A program made the translations under genes and the position numbers. DNA of 25,956 bases from PALSA-505 sp036495485 (GTDB lineage Bacteria > Actinomycetota > Actinomycetes > Streptosporangiales > Streptosporangiaceae). Shown here piece after piece: positions 1 to 6,905 of this stretch (its first letter is position 1; every line of letters starts with the position of its first letter). The notes beneath the pieces are model-generated. The model saw nothing but the letters and a program-made list of their open reading frames with translations. It ran no database searches and was not told where the DNA came from. The stretch lies in the NCBI GenBank assembly GCA_036495485.1, contig DASXMU010000046.1, positions 1 through 25,956 of the forward strand, in the 5' to 3' direction.

Positions 1-791
1 AGCCGCATGGCGTGCGCCATGCGCTCCGGATCGGCGGCCCGGGTGATGGCGGAGGCCACCAGCACGGCGTCGCAGCCGAGCTCCATGGCGAACGCGGCGT
101 CGCTGGCCGTGCCGATCCCGGCGTCGAGGATGACCGGCACGCCAGCCTCTTCCACGATCATGGCGATGTTGTGCGGGTTGCGCACGCCGAGGCCGGATCC
201 GATCGGGGCGCCGAGGGGCATCACCGCGGCGCAGCCCACCCGTTCGAGCTGGCGGGCGAGAACCGGGTCGTCATTGGTGTAGGGCAGGACGCTGAACCCG
301 TCGGCCACCAGCAGCCGGGCCGCGTCGAGCAGCTCCACGGGGTCGGGCAGCAAGGTGCGGTCGTCGGCGACCACCTCCAGCTTCACCCAGTCGGTGCCGA
401 GCGCCTCACGCCCGAGCCTGGCGACCAGCAGCGCCTCGCTCGCGGTGTGGCAGCCCGCCGTGTTGGGCAGGATCCGCACCCCCGAGGCGGTGAGCGTCCC
501 GAGCAGCGAGCCCGCCCCCGACGGCCCGGCCCGCCGCATCGCGACCGTGGTCAGCGCCGTACCAGAGGCGTCGAGCACGCGCCTGAGCACCTCCAGGCTC
601 GGCGCCCCGCCGGTCCCGACGATGAGCCGGGACCCCAGAGTCCGTCCGGCCAGCACCCAGGCTTCCCCGGCCAGTTCGGCCGCCGCCTCGCCCGGCTGCG
701 CCGCCGGCCGGGCCGCCCCGCCCGGCCCCCCGGCCGGTCGTGCCTGCGGCCCGGCCGCGGTTTCGTTGCCTGTCATCGCACTGGTCGTCAT
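1..791 (-). CDS. thiG: Thiazole synthase ThiG (C-terminus cut by window edge)
   Basis: ThiG condenses 1-deoxy-D-xylulose 5-phosphate, dehydroglycine and ThiS thiocarboxylate into the thiazole phosphate moiety of thiamine in the cytoplasm. The reverse-strand reading gives about 263 codons before the left edge. It contains the family landmarks SRLIVGTGG, LPNTAGC, a Lys in WVKLEVV (expected Schiff-base lysine), PYTNDDPVLARQLE, PLGAPIGSGLG and ILDAGIGTASDAAFAMELG. The start at 791 is preceded by GGGAGGG at good spacing and lies one base after the thiS stop. A second in-frame ATG at 776 is less well placed. The first 35 residues are an Ala/Pro/Gly-rich extension not typical of the family. It is the third gene of the riboswitch-led thiO-thiS-thiG operon. 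The family call is very secure; only the C-terminus is missing. Confidence 0.96.
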   Translation of the reverse strand, partial: MTTSAMTGNETAAGPQARPAGGPGGAARPAAQPGEAAAELAGEAWVLAGRTLGSRLIVGTGGAPSLEVLRRVLDASGTALTTVAMRRAGPSGAGSLLGTLTASGVRILPNTAGCHTASEALLVARLGREALGTDWVKLEVVADDRTLLPDPVELLDAARLLVADGFSVLPYTNDDPVLARQLERVGCAAVMPLGAPIGSGLGVRNPHNIAMIVEEAGVPVILDAGIGTASDAAFAMELGCDAVLVASAITRAADPERMAHAMR

Positions 792-792
792 G

Positions 793-1005
793 TCACCCTC
801 CCTGCACGGCGGTGACCACTTCGACGCGGTCACCATCGGCGAGCAGCGTGGCGGCCCAGGAAGCACGCGGGACCACCTCGCCGTTGACGGCGGTTGCCAG
901 ACCGGTGGATACGCCGGTCACCATGGCGATCAGCCCGGCCACCGATGTGCCCGGCGGGAGCTGGCGCGGCTCCCCGTTCACGGCTACCTGGATGGTCATC
1001 GTCAT
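793..1005 (-). CDS. thiS: Sulfur carrier protein ThiS
   Basis: ThiS is the small ubiquitin-like sulfur carrier; its C-terminal Gly-Gly is adenylated and thiocarboxylated to feed sulfur to ThiG. The protein is 70 aa, normal for the family, and starts MTMTIQVAVNGEPRQLP. It has the VNGEVVPR strand and ends AVQGG with the required terminal Gly-Gly. The ATG at 1005 overlaps the thiO stop as ATGA, indicating translational coupling. A longer reading from 1050 would sit inside thiO and is unlikely. Its stop is one base before the thiG ATG, so the three genes are tightly packed. Confidence 0.95.
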   Translation of the reverse strand: MTMTIQVAVNGEPRQLPPGTSVAGLIAMVTGVSTGLATAVNGEVVPRASWAATLLADGDRVEVVTAVQGG

Positions 1006-2156
1006 GACGTCACCGCCGCCATGAATCGCCGCGGCCCGAACGGTTCCCATTCCTCAGCCGGCGGCTGCCCGGTGAGCTGGGCAAGGATGGCGTCGGCGGT
1101 CACGCCGGACAGCAGGATGCCGTTGCGGTAGTGCCCGGTCGCCATCAACAGCCCGGCCAGGCCGTCGTGGCCGGTGGCCCCCACGATCGGCCCGTTGTCG
1201 GCGGTCCCGGGCCGGAGCCCAGCGCACGCCTCGGCCAGGATCAGCTCACTGACCACCGGGAGCATGGTCATCGCGTCGTGCAGCAGGTCGTGAACCGCGC
1301 CCGCGGTCACCGTCCGGTCCGGGCCGCGCTCCTCCGAGGTGGCGCCCACGACAACCTCTCCATCGGCCCGCGGCACCAGATAGACGTCCATGCCCCGAAC
1401 GGTCGCGCGCACCGTGCGGGAGAGCACCGGCGGCATCCCGGCGGGATGGCGCAGCCGCAGCAACTGGCCCTTGACCGGCCTGACGGCACTGCGCAGCGGC
1501 TCGGGCACCCCCTCGATCGCCGCCGAGGCGTGCCCGGCGGCGACCACGACCAAACCACAGCCGAGCGCGCTCCCGTCGGCCAGTTGCACGCCGCGGATCT
1601 GGCCGCCGCTGCTGCGCAAGCCCGCCACCTGTGCCCGCACTACCCGAACCCCGGCGTCCCGCATCGCCTGGCCCAGCGCGGCGATGTACCGGCGGTTGTC
1701 GACCGACCAGTCGCCCGCGAACATGAACCCGCCGCGCACATCCGGTGCCAGGAACGGCTCCAGGCTCCGGCAGGCCCGGCCGTCCAGCTCTTCGGTGGCC
1801 AGCCCCAGGGACCGGCGGAAGTCCGTCAGCCGCGCCAGTGCGGCGTAGTCGCTCTGGTCGTATGCCACGGCCAGCGTGCCCTCGCGGCGCAGGCCGACAT
1901 CGTGACCGGCCGCCTCCTCCAGTTCGGCCGCGAACGTGGGAAACCGCCCGACGGCCAGCAGGTTGAGCCGCAGCAGCGCGTCCTCGCCGAACAGGCTCTC
2001 CGAGACCGGCGCCAGCATCCCGGCCGCGACGAGCGACGCGGCGTCGCCGCACTCCGGGTCCACGACGGTCACGCCCAGCCCGGCGGCAGCGGCCCGCCAG
2101 GCGATCGCCATCCCGATCACGCCACCGCCCGCGACGATGATGTCGGTGACGGCCAT
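1002..2156 (-). CDS. thiO: Glycine oxidase ThiO
   Basis: ThiO is an FAD enzyme of the D-amino-acid-oxidase/DAO fold that oxidises glycine to dehydroglycine for ThiG. The 384-aa product opens with a Rossmann dinucleotide motif, IIVAGGGVIGMAIAW, followed by an acidic residue in VVDPE. It ends with the family C-terminal FAD/substrate segment around GLRPGTADNGPIVG and ATGHYRNGILLSG. The ATG at 2156 was chosen because AAGGGAGC lies just upstream and the Rossmann motif then begins at residue 6. An open frame back to 2324 exists but runs through the TPP riboswitch. It is the first gene of the operon and overlaps thiS by 4 bases. Actinobacteria usually use ThiO rather than ThiH, which fits. Confidence 0.95.
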   Translation of the reverse strand: MAVTDIIVAGGGVIGMAIAWRAAAAGLGVTVVDPECGDAASLVAAGMLAPVSESLFGEDALLRLNLLAVGRFPTFAAELEEAAGHDVGLRREGTLAVAYDQSDYAALARLTDFRRSLGLATEELDGRACRSLEPFLAPDVRGGFMFAGDWSVDNRRYIAALGQAMRDAGVRVVRAQVAGLRSSGGQIRGVQLADGSALGCGLVVVAAGHASAAIEGVPEPLRSAVRPVKGQLLRLRHPAGMPPVLSRTVRATVRGMDVYLVPRADGEVVVGATSEERGPDRTVTAGAVHDLLHDAMTMLPVVSELILAEACAGLRPGTADNGPIVGATGHDGLAGLLMATGHYRNGILLSGVTADAILAQLTGQPPAEEWEPFGPRRFMAAVTS

Positions 2157-2162
2157 AGCTGC

Positions 2163-2249
2163 TCCCTTCGCCGGCATGACCCGGATCAGGTTCAACGGTC
2201 GGAGGCTGCCCGCCTCCCTCTCAGCCCCGGCAGGGGCTCCCGTGGCCGG
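2163..2249 (-). promoter_or_regulatory. TPP riboswitch (THI element) ahead of thiO
   Basis: The reverse strand carries the conserved TPP aptamer signature in order: an ACGGGAGCCC-type 5' stem, GGGGCTGAGAGGG (the CUGAGA pyrimidine-sensor block), then TTGAACCTGATCCGGGTCAT and GCGAAGGGA (the pyrophosphate-sensor block). The final AGGGA lies right at the thiO Shine-Dalgarno, so ligand binding could directly block translation initiation. That mode is inferred; no clear terminator hairpin is visible between aptamer and start codon. It controls only the leftward operon, not the divergent thiE. Confidence 0.95.
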
Positions 2250-2267
2250 CCAATTGCCGGCTAAGCC

Positions 2268-2273
2268 ATCATA
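2268..2273 (-). promoter_or_regulatory. Putative -10 box of the thiO-thiS-thiG promoter
   Basis: On the reverse strand TATGAT matches the sigma-70 -10 consensus at five of six bases. It sits about 20 nt upstream of the riboswitch 5' end, where a transcription start just before the aptamer is expected. No good -35 hexamer is visible at 17 nt, so this is tentative. Confidence 0.35.
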
Positions 2274-2316
2274 TGCCGAGCCGGCTTCCCGGCCCTGCTG
2301 CTGGTTGGATGGCGTG

Positions 2317-2976
2317 GTGACCAATCAGCCAGCGGATCTTCGGGCGCGGCTGGCCGACGCGCGGCTCTACCTGTGCACAGATGGCCGACGGGGCAGGGGT
2401 GACCTGGGCGAGTTCCTCGACGCAGTGCTGGGCGCAGGCGTTGACGTCGTCCAACTGCGGGAGAAGGGGCTGGAAGCGCGCGAAGAACTCCGGCTCCTTG
2501 AGGTGTTCGCTGACGCCTGCCAGCGGCATGGCCGCCTGCTAGCCGTCAACGACCGGGCGGACATAGCCCTCGCCGCCGGCGCCGACGTCCTCCACCTGGG
2601 CCAGGACGACCTGCCCGTGCCGCTCGCCCGGCGTATCCTCGGTCCCCGCCCGCTGATCGGCGCAAGCACCCACGACCCCGCCCAGGCCGACGCCGCCGCG
2701 AGCGAACCCGGGGTGGACTATTTCTGCGCCGGGCCGCTCTGGGTGACACCCACCAAGCCGGGTCGGCCCGCAGCCCCGCCCGGGTTGCTTGCCCATCTCG
2801 CGCACCGGCAGCCGGCCAGGCCCTGGTTCGCGATCGGCGGCATCAGCCTCGGCCGGCTCGACGCGGTGCTCGCCGCCGGTGCCACCCGCGTCGTAGTGGT
2901 CCGCGCCATCACCGAAGCCGACGACCCCGCCGTCGCGGCCCGCGCCTTCATCCAGCGGCTGCGGCCTGCCGGCTGA
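2317..2976 (+). CDS. thiE: Thiamine-phosphate synthase ThiE
   Basis: ThiE joins hydroxymethylpyrimidine diphosphate and thiazole phosphate to give thiamine phosphate, the step after the thiO/S/G products. The 219-aa TIM-barrel protein shows LYLCTDGR, VDVVQLREKGLE, LLAVNDRADIALAAGADVLHLGQ, IGASTHD, YFCAGPLWVTPTKPG and FAIGGIS, all hallmark ThiE segments. There are two in-frame GTG candidates, at 2314 and 2317; 2317 is preferred because GGAT lies six bases upstream. The gene is divergent from thiO and its upstream gap of about 70 bp is shared with the riboswitch operon promoter. The riboswitch is on the other strand, so thiE would need a different control or be constitutive. Confidence 0.95.
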   Translation: MTNQPADLRARLADARLYLCTDGRRGRGDLGEFLDAVLGAGVDVVQLREKGLEAREELRLLEVFADACQRHGRLLAVNDRADIALAAGADVLHLGQDDLPVPLARRILGPRPLIGASTHDPAQADAAASEPGVDYFCAGPLWVTPTKPGRPAAPPGLLAHLAHRQPARPWFAIGGISLGRLDAVLAAGATRVVVVRAITEADDPAVAARAFIQRLRPAG

Positions 2977-3150
2977 CCTGAGCCCCGCCATCCTCGGCCT
3001 GGTCCGGCTCTTGCTGCCGCCCGGCCTGCAGGCCCGAGGAAGGCGACGACCGCGGCCACGGCCATGACACCCGCCATGACCAGGAAGACGGTCGATCGAG
3101 ATGATCGTCTGATCGATGAAGGTCATCGCGACGGCGAAGATCATCGCCGC
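2948..3150 (-). pseudogene. Remnant of a DHA2-type MFS drug transporter
   Basis: Reverse-strand reading gives LAAMIFAVAMTFIDQTIISI, which looks like the first membrane helix and motif of DHA2-family (14-TM) drug/proton antiporters. A shift of frame then leads directly to VFLVMAGVMAVAAVVAFLG, which resembles a last helix, and in yet another frame to a polar tail with QAGRQQEPDQAEDGG. About 450 residues of intervening transporter are absent. This looks like a large internal deletion followed by frameshifts. It abuts the stop of the M56 peptidase gene and overlaps the thiE 3' end. No complete product is possible. The assignment rests on two short segments. Confidence 0.55.
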
Positions 3151-3155
3151 CAGGC

Positions 3156-4103
3156 TCAGTGGATGCCGCGGGCCAGCTCCAGCAGGGAGTGCAGGTCCCT
3201 GGCGGCTTGCAGGGCGGATGCGCCGGCCAGGGTGAGCAGCACGGCGGAGGCAGCGAGCAGCGGGGTGCGCGGCACTGGCGGCGGGCCGAGCAGGGCGGCG
3301 ACCCGGCGGGGGACCGGCCCGGCCCAGGCGACCGAGATCCGGCGCGGGCCCGGGCCGGCGATGCCGAGGGCAGCCGTGGCCTCCTGCCGCCGCCGGGGCG
3401 TGGCGAGCAGGGCGACCTGGGCGATGGTGGTGGCGACGAGCCGGCGGTTGCCGGTGGCGCTGGCCGCGTGCTCGTCGGCCCAGCGTTCCACGGTGTAGTC
3501 CACGGCGTGGACGAGGGGGAGCAGCAGGGGGTTGGCCGCGGCGGCCAGGTGGGCGATGCTGGTGAACAGGTGGTGCCTGCAGGCCAGGTGCGCCTCTTCG
3601 TGGGCGAGCAGAGCCGCACGGCCACCGTCGTCGAGTTCGGAGAGCAGCCGCCCCGAGACCACGATCCGCCCCGGCCAGCCGGGCAGCGCGTAGGCCTCGA
3701 TGGACGGGCCTGGCACCACGACGATCGTCCCGTCGTCCTGCATCCGGGCGGCCCGCCGGTACGACTCGGCCAGCGCGCGGGCCCGCCGCCGCACGGTGAT
3801 CGTCACGGCCAGCCCGGCCACGGTCAGTAGGATCGCGGCGGCCGCGCCGGCCACGATGGGAGTGGGGTCGGACCGGCGCACCACCGGCTGGGAGTAGTGC
3901 CCGATCGTGGCGAGAAGCGGGATCCTGGCAGCGGCCGAAGCGGCGAGCAGGGCCAGCGCCACCATGCTGCACCCGGCCAGCACCACCGTGGCCGCGGTCA
4001 GCAGCCAGGTCGCCTGCCGCGGCTCCATCCTGGCCGCCAGTGGCCGCGCCGCAACCGCGGCCAGCGCCGACAGCAACAACGGCAGGTAGACCAGCAGTCT
4101 CAT
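3156..4103 (-). CDS. M56-family (BlaR1-like) membrane metallopeptidase
   Basis: This is a 315-aa membrane protein of the BlaR1/MecR1-type zinc peptidase family. It has an N-terminal helix (residues 1-22), further helices near 33-58 and 82-103, then a cytosolic protease domain with the zinc motif HEEAH (168-172) in LLAHEEAHLACRHH. The third-ligand region ERWADEHAA lies near 207, followed by a C-terminal helix near 283-300. It lacks the large extracellular penicillin-binding sensor domain of true BlaR1, as is common in actinobacterial members. The ATG at 4103 has GGAGGTAGGAGGATC immediately upstream. It lies 187 bp downstream of blaI on the same strand. By family knowledge it would cleave the BlaI repressor on a cell-wall signal; that partner relation is inferred from context. 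Confidence 0.88.
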   Translation of the reverse strand: MRLLVYLPLLLSALAAVAARPLAARMEPRQATWLLTAATVVLAGCSMVALALLAASAAARIPLLATIGHYSQPVVRRSDPTPIVAGAAAAILLTVAGLAVTITVRRRARALAESYRRAARMQDDGTIVVVPGPSIEAYALPGWPGRIVVSGRLLSELDDGGRAALLAHEEAHLACRHHLFTSIAHLAAAANPLLLPLVHAVDYTVERWADEHAASATGNRRLVATTIAQVALLATPRRRQEATAALGIAGPGPRRISVAWAGPVPRRVAALLGPPPVPRTPLLAASAVLLTLAGASALQAARDLHSLLELARGIH

Positions 4104-4173
4104 GATCCTCCTACCTCCCTCCGTTGTCGTTGCTGTCCATTGGGTTCGTCCGCCCCCGCCCCGTTTCAGTCAA

Positions 4174-4200
4174 TTTCTTTTTTGAAAGGAAAGAAAGAAA
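4174..4200. repeat. AT-rich inverted repeat between blaI and the M56 gene
   Basis: TTTCTTT at 4174-4180 is matched by AAAGAAA at 4190-4196 in an A/T-rich patch, which stands out in this GC-rich window. It could be a weak hairpin after blaI or part of a promoter for the M56 gene. Nothing decides between these. Confidence 0.3.
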
Positions 4201-4290
4201 ATCTCCGGACGGTGCGGGCCACCGGACAACGGACCGTGGTCGCGGCGCGAGCTCGGGCAGCCGGGGCAGACGGGACGGTGACGGCATGCG

Positions 4291-4710
4291 CTAGCTCCGG
4301 GCCGGGGGGTGGCCGCCGTCCAGGAGCTGGCGCAGCAGGCGGGCATCGCGGCCGGACAGAGTGGAGGCGAACCTGCTCAGCACGGCCCGGTGGTCGACGT
4401 CGGCGTCCAGGGCGCGGCTCATCTGGCCGGCCGCCAGGCTGGCCGCGTCCAGCGCGGTGTACACGAACGCGCGGCCGGCCCGTTCGCGGGCCAGCAGGCC
4501 CTTGGCATGCAGCCGGGACATGATCGTGACCACCGTGCTGTACGACAGCTCGGACTGCTGGCTGGCGAGGCGTTCGCGGACCTGGCCGGGGTTCAGCGCC
4601 GTGCCGGCCTCCTGCAGCACGGCCAGTACCTCGGCCTCAAGCGCGCCGGCCGCTCGCCGCTGCGCACCTTCCGCGTCCCCGTGCGTCGGCTGACGGCGGT
4701 GATCGCTCAC
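4291..4710 (-). CDS. blaI: BlaI/MecI/CopY-family transcriptional repressor
   Basis: A 139-aa winged-helix repressor. The DNA-binding domain spans roughly residues 20-85 and shows the typical pattern EVLAVLQEAGTALNPGQVRERL, then SYSTVVTIMSRLHAKGLLARE with the wing GRAFVYTA. The C-terminal helical dimerisation part (90-130) includes the segment ending LSRFASTLSGRDARLLRQLL. The GTG at 4710 is chosen because a perfect AGGAGG lies 9 bases upstream; the ATG at 4740 would place that sequence inside the gene. It is divergent from uppP and is followed by the M56 peptidase. Two dyad sites in the shared promoter region look like its operators, so it probably represses itself and uppP. Confidence 0.92.
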   Translation of the reverse strand: MSDHRRQPTHGDAEGAQRRAAGALEAEVLAVLQEAGTALNPGQVRERLASQQSELSYSTVVTIMSRLHAKGLLARERAGRAFVYTALDAASLAAGQMSRALDADVDHRAVLSRFASTLSGRDARLLRQLLDGGHPPARS

Positions 4711-4741
4711 GCCGGGGCACCTCCTGGTTCTAAATTGCATC

Positions 4742-4780
4742 TACATGTCCTGTAAATGTTCTACAGTGCCTGTAGAACAT
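4742..4780. promoter_or_regulatory. Tandem BlaI-type operators in the blaI-uppP divergent promoter
   Basis: Two sites with the same architecture TACA-N5-TGTA lie at 4742-4754 and 4762-4774, exactly 20 bp apart (about two helical turns). The second is embedded in a perfect 11-bp inverted repeat, ATGTTCTACAG-TGC-CTGTAGAACAT (4756-4780). TACA/TGTA dyads are the known core of BlaI/MecI operators. The sites lie 32 bp upstream of the blaI start and about 100 bp upstream of uppP. Confidence 0.8.
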
Positions 4781-4882
4781 CGCCGAGTCCGAGTATGCCA
4801 TCCCGCTGCCCGCCCGGGAGCTGCTTGGCCCGGCCCGCCGCAGCCAGTTCGCCGCCCCGGATCACCCTCGAAGGATCGCACC

Positions 4883-5866
4883 GTGACGCATCTGACCTAC
4901 CTGGAAGCCTCCGTCGTCGGCCTGATGCAGGGCGTGTCCGAGCTGTTTCCCGTCTCCAGCCTTGGCCACAACGTGCTGATCCCCGCCCTGGTCGGTGGGC
5001 AGTGGGCCAAGGACCTGAACGTCGCCGCGACCGAGTCCCCTTACCTGGCGTTCATCGTGGGGCTGCACGTCGCCACCGCGATCGCGCTGATCATCTACTT
5101 CTGGAAGGACTGGATCCGGATCATCGGCGGGCTGATCACCTCGATCCGCTACCGCGAGATCTACACCGTCGACCAGAAGCTCGCCTGGATGATCATCCTG
5201 GGCACCATTCCGGTGGGCCTGGCCGGGCTGCTGTTCGAGCACGAGTTCCGGGTCCTGTTCGCCCAGGCCAAGTACGCGGCCGCGTTCCTGGCCGTCAACG
5301 GTGTGATCCTGATCGGCACCGAGCGCTTCAGGCGGCGCTCGTCACTGGCCGCCGACGCCGCCAGCGAGCGGGAGCGCGAGCACGCCGAACTGGTCGCGGC
5401 CGGGCGGCATACTTCCTCGGCCCCCCAGGCCGACCGGCAGCGGGAGCAGGCGGCGGTCGAGGTGTCCGACCGGCGGCTGGCCACCCTGCCCTTCCGGCCC
5501 GCGATCCTCATCGGCGCCGCCCAGATCCTGGCCCTGCTCGCCGGGATCAGCCGGGACGGCGTGACCATGGCGGCAGGCATGTGGCGCGGGCTGTCCAGGG
5601 AGGATGCCGCGCGGTTCGCCTTCCTGCTGGCCACCCCGGTCATCCTCGCCGCCGGGGTGCTGAAGCTGCCCGACCTGGCCGGCCCGCTGGGCAAGGGCAT
5701 CCACGGGCAGATCCTGGTGGCCAGCGTGCTGTCCGGCGTCGGCGCCTACCTGGCCGTGCGGTTCCTGGTCCGCTACCTGCGCACCCGCACGCTGACCCCG
5801 TTCGGCATCTACTGCCTGATCGCGGGCCTCGCCAGCCTGGCCTACCTGACCTTCATCAAGAAGTAA
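4883..5866 (+). CDS. uppP: Undecaprenyl-diphosphatase UppP (BacA family)
   Basis: UppP dephosphorylates undecaprenyl diphosphate outside the membrane, recycling the lipid carrier for peptidoglycan; extra dosage gives bacitracin resistance. The 327-aa polytopic protein has both signature regions: QGVSELFPVSSLGHN (residues 16-30, catalytic Glu20 and Ser/His) and LAGISRDGVTMAAGMWRGLSRE (219-240, Arg224). A charged loop at about 150-200, rich in Glu/Arg/Ala, is longer than in E. coli UppP. The GTG at 4883 is preferred over the longer open frame because GAAGGATC lies just upstream and the first helix then starts normally. BlaI-type operators upstream suggest it is induced by cell-wall stress. It converges with nurA, with only 7 bp between stops. 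Confidence 0.93.
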   Translation: MTHLTYLEASVVGLMQGVSELFPVSSLGHNVLIPALVGGQWAKDLNVAATESPYLAFIVGLHVATAIALIIYFWKDWIRIIGGLITSIRYREIYTVDQKLAWMIILGTIPVGLAGLLFEHEFRVLFAQAKYAAAFLAVNGVILIGTERFRRRSSLAADAASEREREHAELVAAGRHTSSAPQADRQREQAAVEVSDRRLATLPFRPAILIGAAQILALLAGISRDGVTMAAGMWRGLSREDAARFAFLLATPVILAAGVLKLPDLAGPLGKGIHGQILVASVLSGVGAYLAVRFLVRYLRTRTLTPFGIYCLIAGLASLAYLTFIKK

Positions 5867-5873
5867 CCCCAGG

Positions 5874-6905
5874 TCAGCTCGCGGCCGACAGGCGCAGCGC
5901 ACGGTACAGGAGCTTGGCGTCGCCGAGGCGCCGCCGGAGTTCACGTTCCAGGCCCGAGATCGGGTACAGGTTCTGCGGGGCGCGGCCATCCTTGTACTGG
6001 GTGGACGCGAACCGGCCCAGGCACACCTGGCTGAGCCCGGCCAGCCCGATCGCCTGGCGGACCGGCAGGTCGGCCGAGCACTCCACCCGGACGATGCCGG
6101 CCCAGGGCGCCCCGGTGGCGCCGGGCAGCCGCAGGTACCAGGTGTGCCGGTCCCAGTTGGTCCCCACCAGGAACACCGGGGTCCGCTGACCGGGCGTGAG
6201 CTCGCTCACCAGCGCGTTCTGCTCGGGAGGCAGGTAGACGCTGCGGTGCGACTTGATGTAGCCGAGGGTGCGGGGCAGGTGCTGGCGCCCGCGCAGCGGC
6301 CCGTCGATGACCAGCAGGTCGGCTTCCGGCGGCACGTCCTGCCCGGTCACGGCCGCCCGGGCCTCGACGGCCGCGGCCACCTCGACCTCGGCCAGGCGGC
6401 CCTGCAGAGCCTGGGACAGCGTCATCGACAGCGGTTTGCCAGCGGCCGGGGCCGCGACATGGCAGGCCGTGTACTCCCCGGCCCAGGTCACGATGTCGGC
6501 CGCGTGCGGGGCGACGGTGAACAGGCCGCGCCGGGTCTCGGCGAAGACGAGCTGCGCCTGGCCGCCGCAGCAGCGCACCACCCCGGCGGCATAGGACGCG
6601 CACAGGGCCGCGCTCGCCTCCCGCCCCCGCGCGGTCAGATCCGGGTCCCGAACCCCGCTGGGCGTGTTGTTCTCGATCCACACCCGGGCCTCGATCCGGC
6701 GCACCCCGTCCACGAACAGCAGCGCAGCGGGCCGGGGGAGAGCCGGGTCGGGAGCGATGGCCCGCCATTGCCCGGCGGGCAGCTCGACGTTCACCTCCAC
6801 CCGGGCCGAGGACTCCCCGAGGTCGTCCTCCTCCGCCTCCACGCTGGAGCCGTAGGCCGGGTCCCAGCCGTCGACGCTGAACCGCATCCCGCCGCCCGCC
6901 GTCAC
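5874..6905 (-). CDS. nurA: NurA-domain nuclease
   Basis: A 343-aa protein of the NurA family (RNase H-like 5'-3' nuclease that works with the HerA translocase). Family-type motifs are seen in order: ALLFVDGVRRIEARVW (Asp66), FAETRRGLF, LLVIDGPLRG (Asp201) followed by LGYIKSHRSVYLP, and a C-terminal FASTQYKDGRAPQNLYPI with the basic helix GLERELRRRLGDA. The GTG at 6905 overlaps the sbcC stop as GTGA, with GAGGG six bases upstream; an ATG at 6887 is an alternative. It is the last gene of the herA-sbcD-sbcC-nurA operon. Partnership with HerA at 11857-13638 is inferred from this neighbourhood and the conserved archaeal arrangement. The exact catalytic set is not proven here. Confidence 0.85.
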   Translation of the reverse strand: MTAGGGMRFSVDGWDPAYGSSVEAEEDDLGESSARVEVNVELPAGQWRAIAPDPALPRPAALLFVDGVRRIEARVWIENNTPSGVRDPDLTARGREASAALCASYAAGVVRCCGGQAQLVFAETRRGLFTVAPHAADIVTWAGEYTACHVAAPAAGKPLSMTLSQALQGRLAEVEVAAAVEARAAVTGQDVPPEADLLVIDGPLRGRQHLPRTLGYIKSHRSVYLPPEQNALVSELTPGQRTPVFLVGTNWDRHTWYLRLPGATGAPWAGIVRVECSADLPVRQAIGLAGLSQVCLGRFASTQYKDGRAPQNLYPISGLERELRRRLGDAKLLYRALRLSAAS

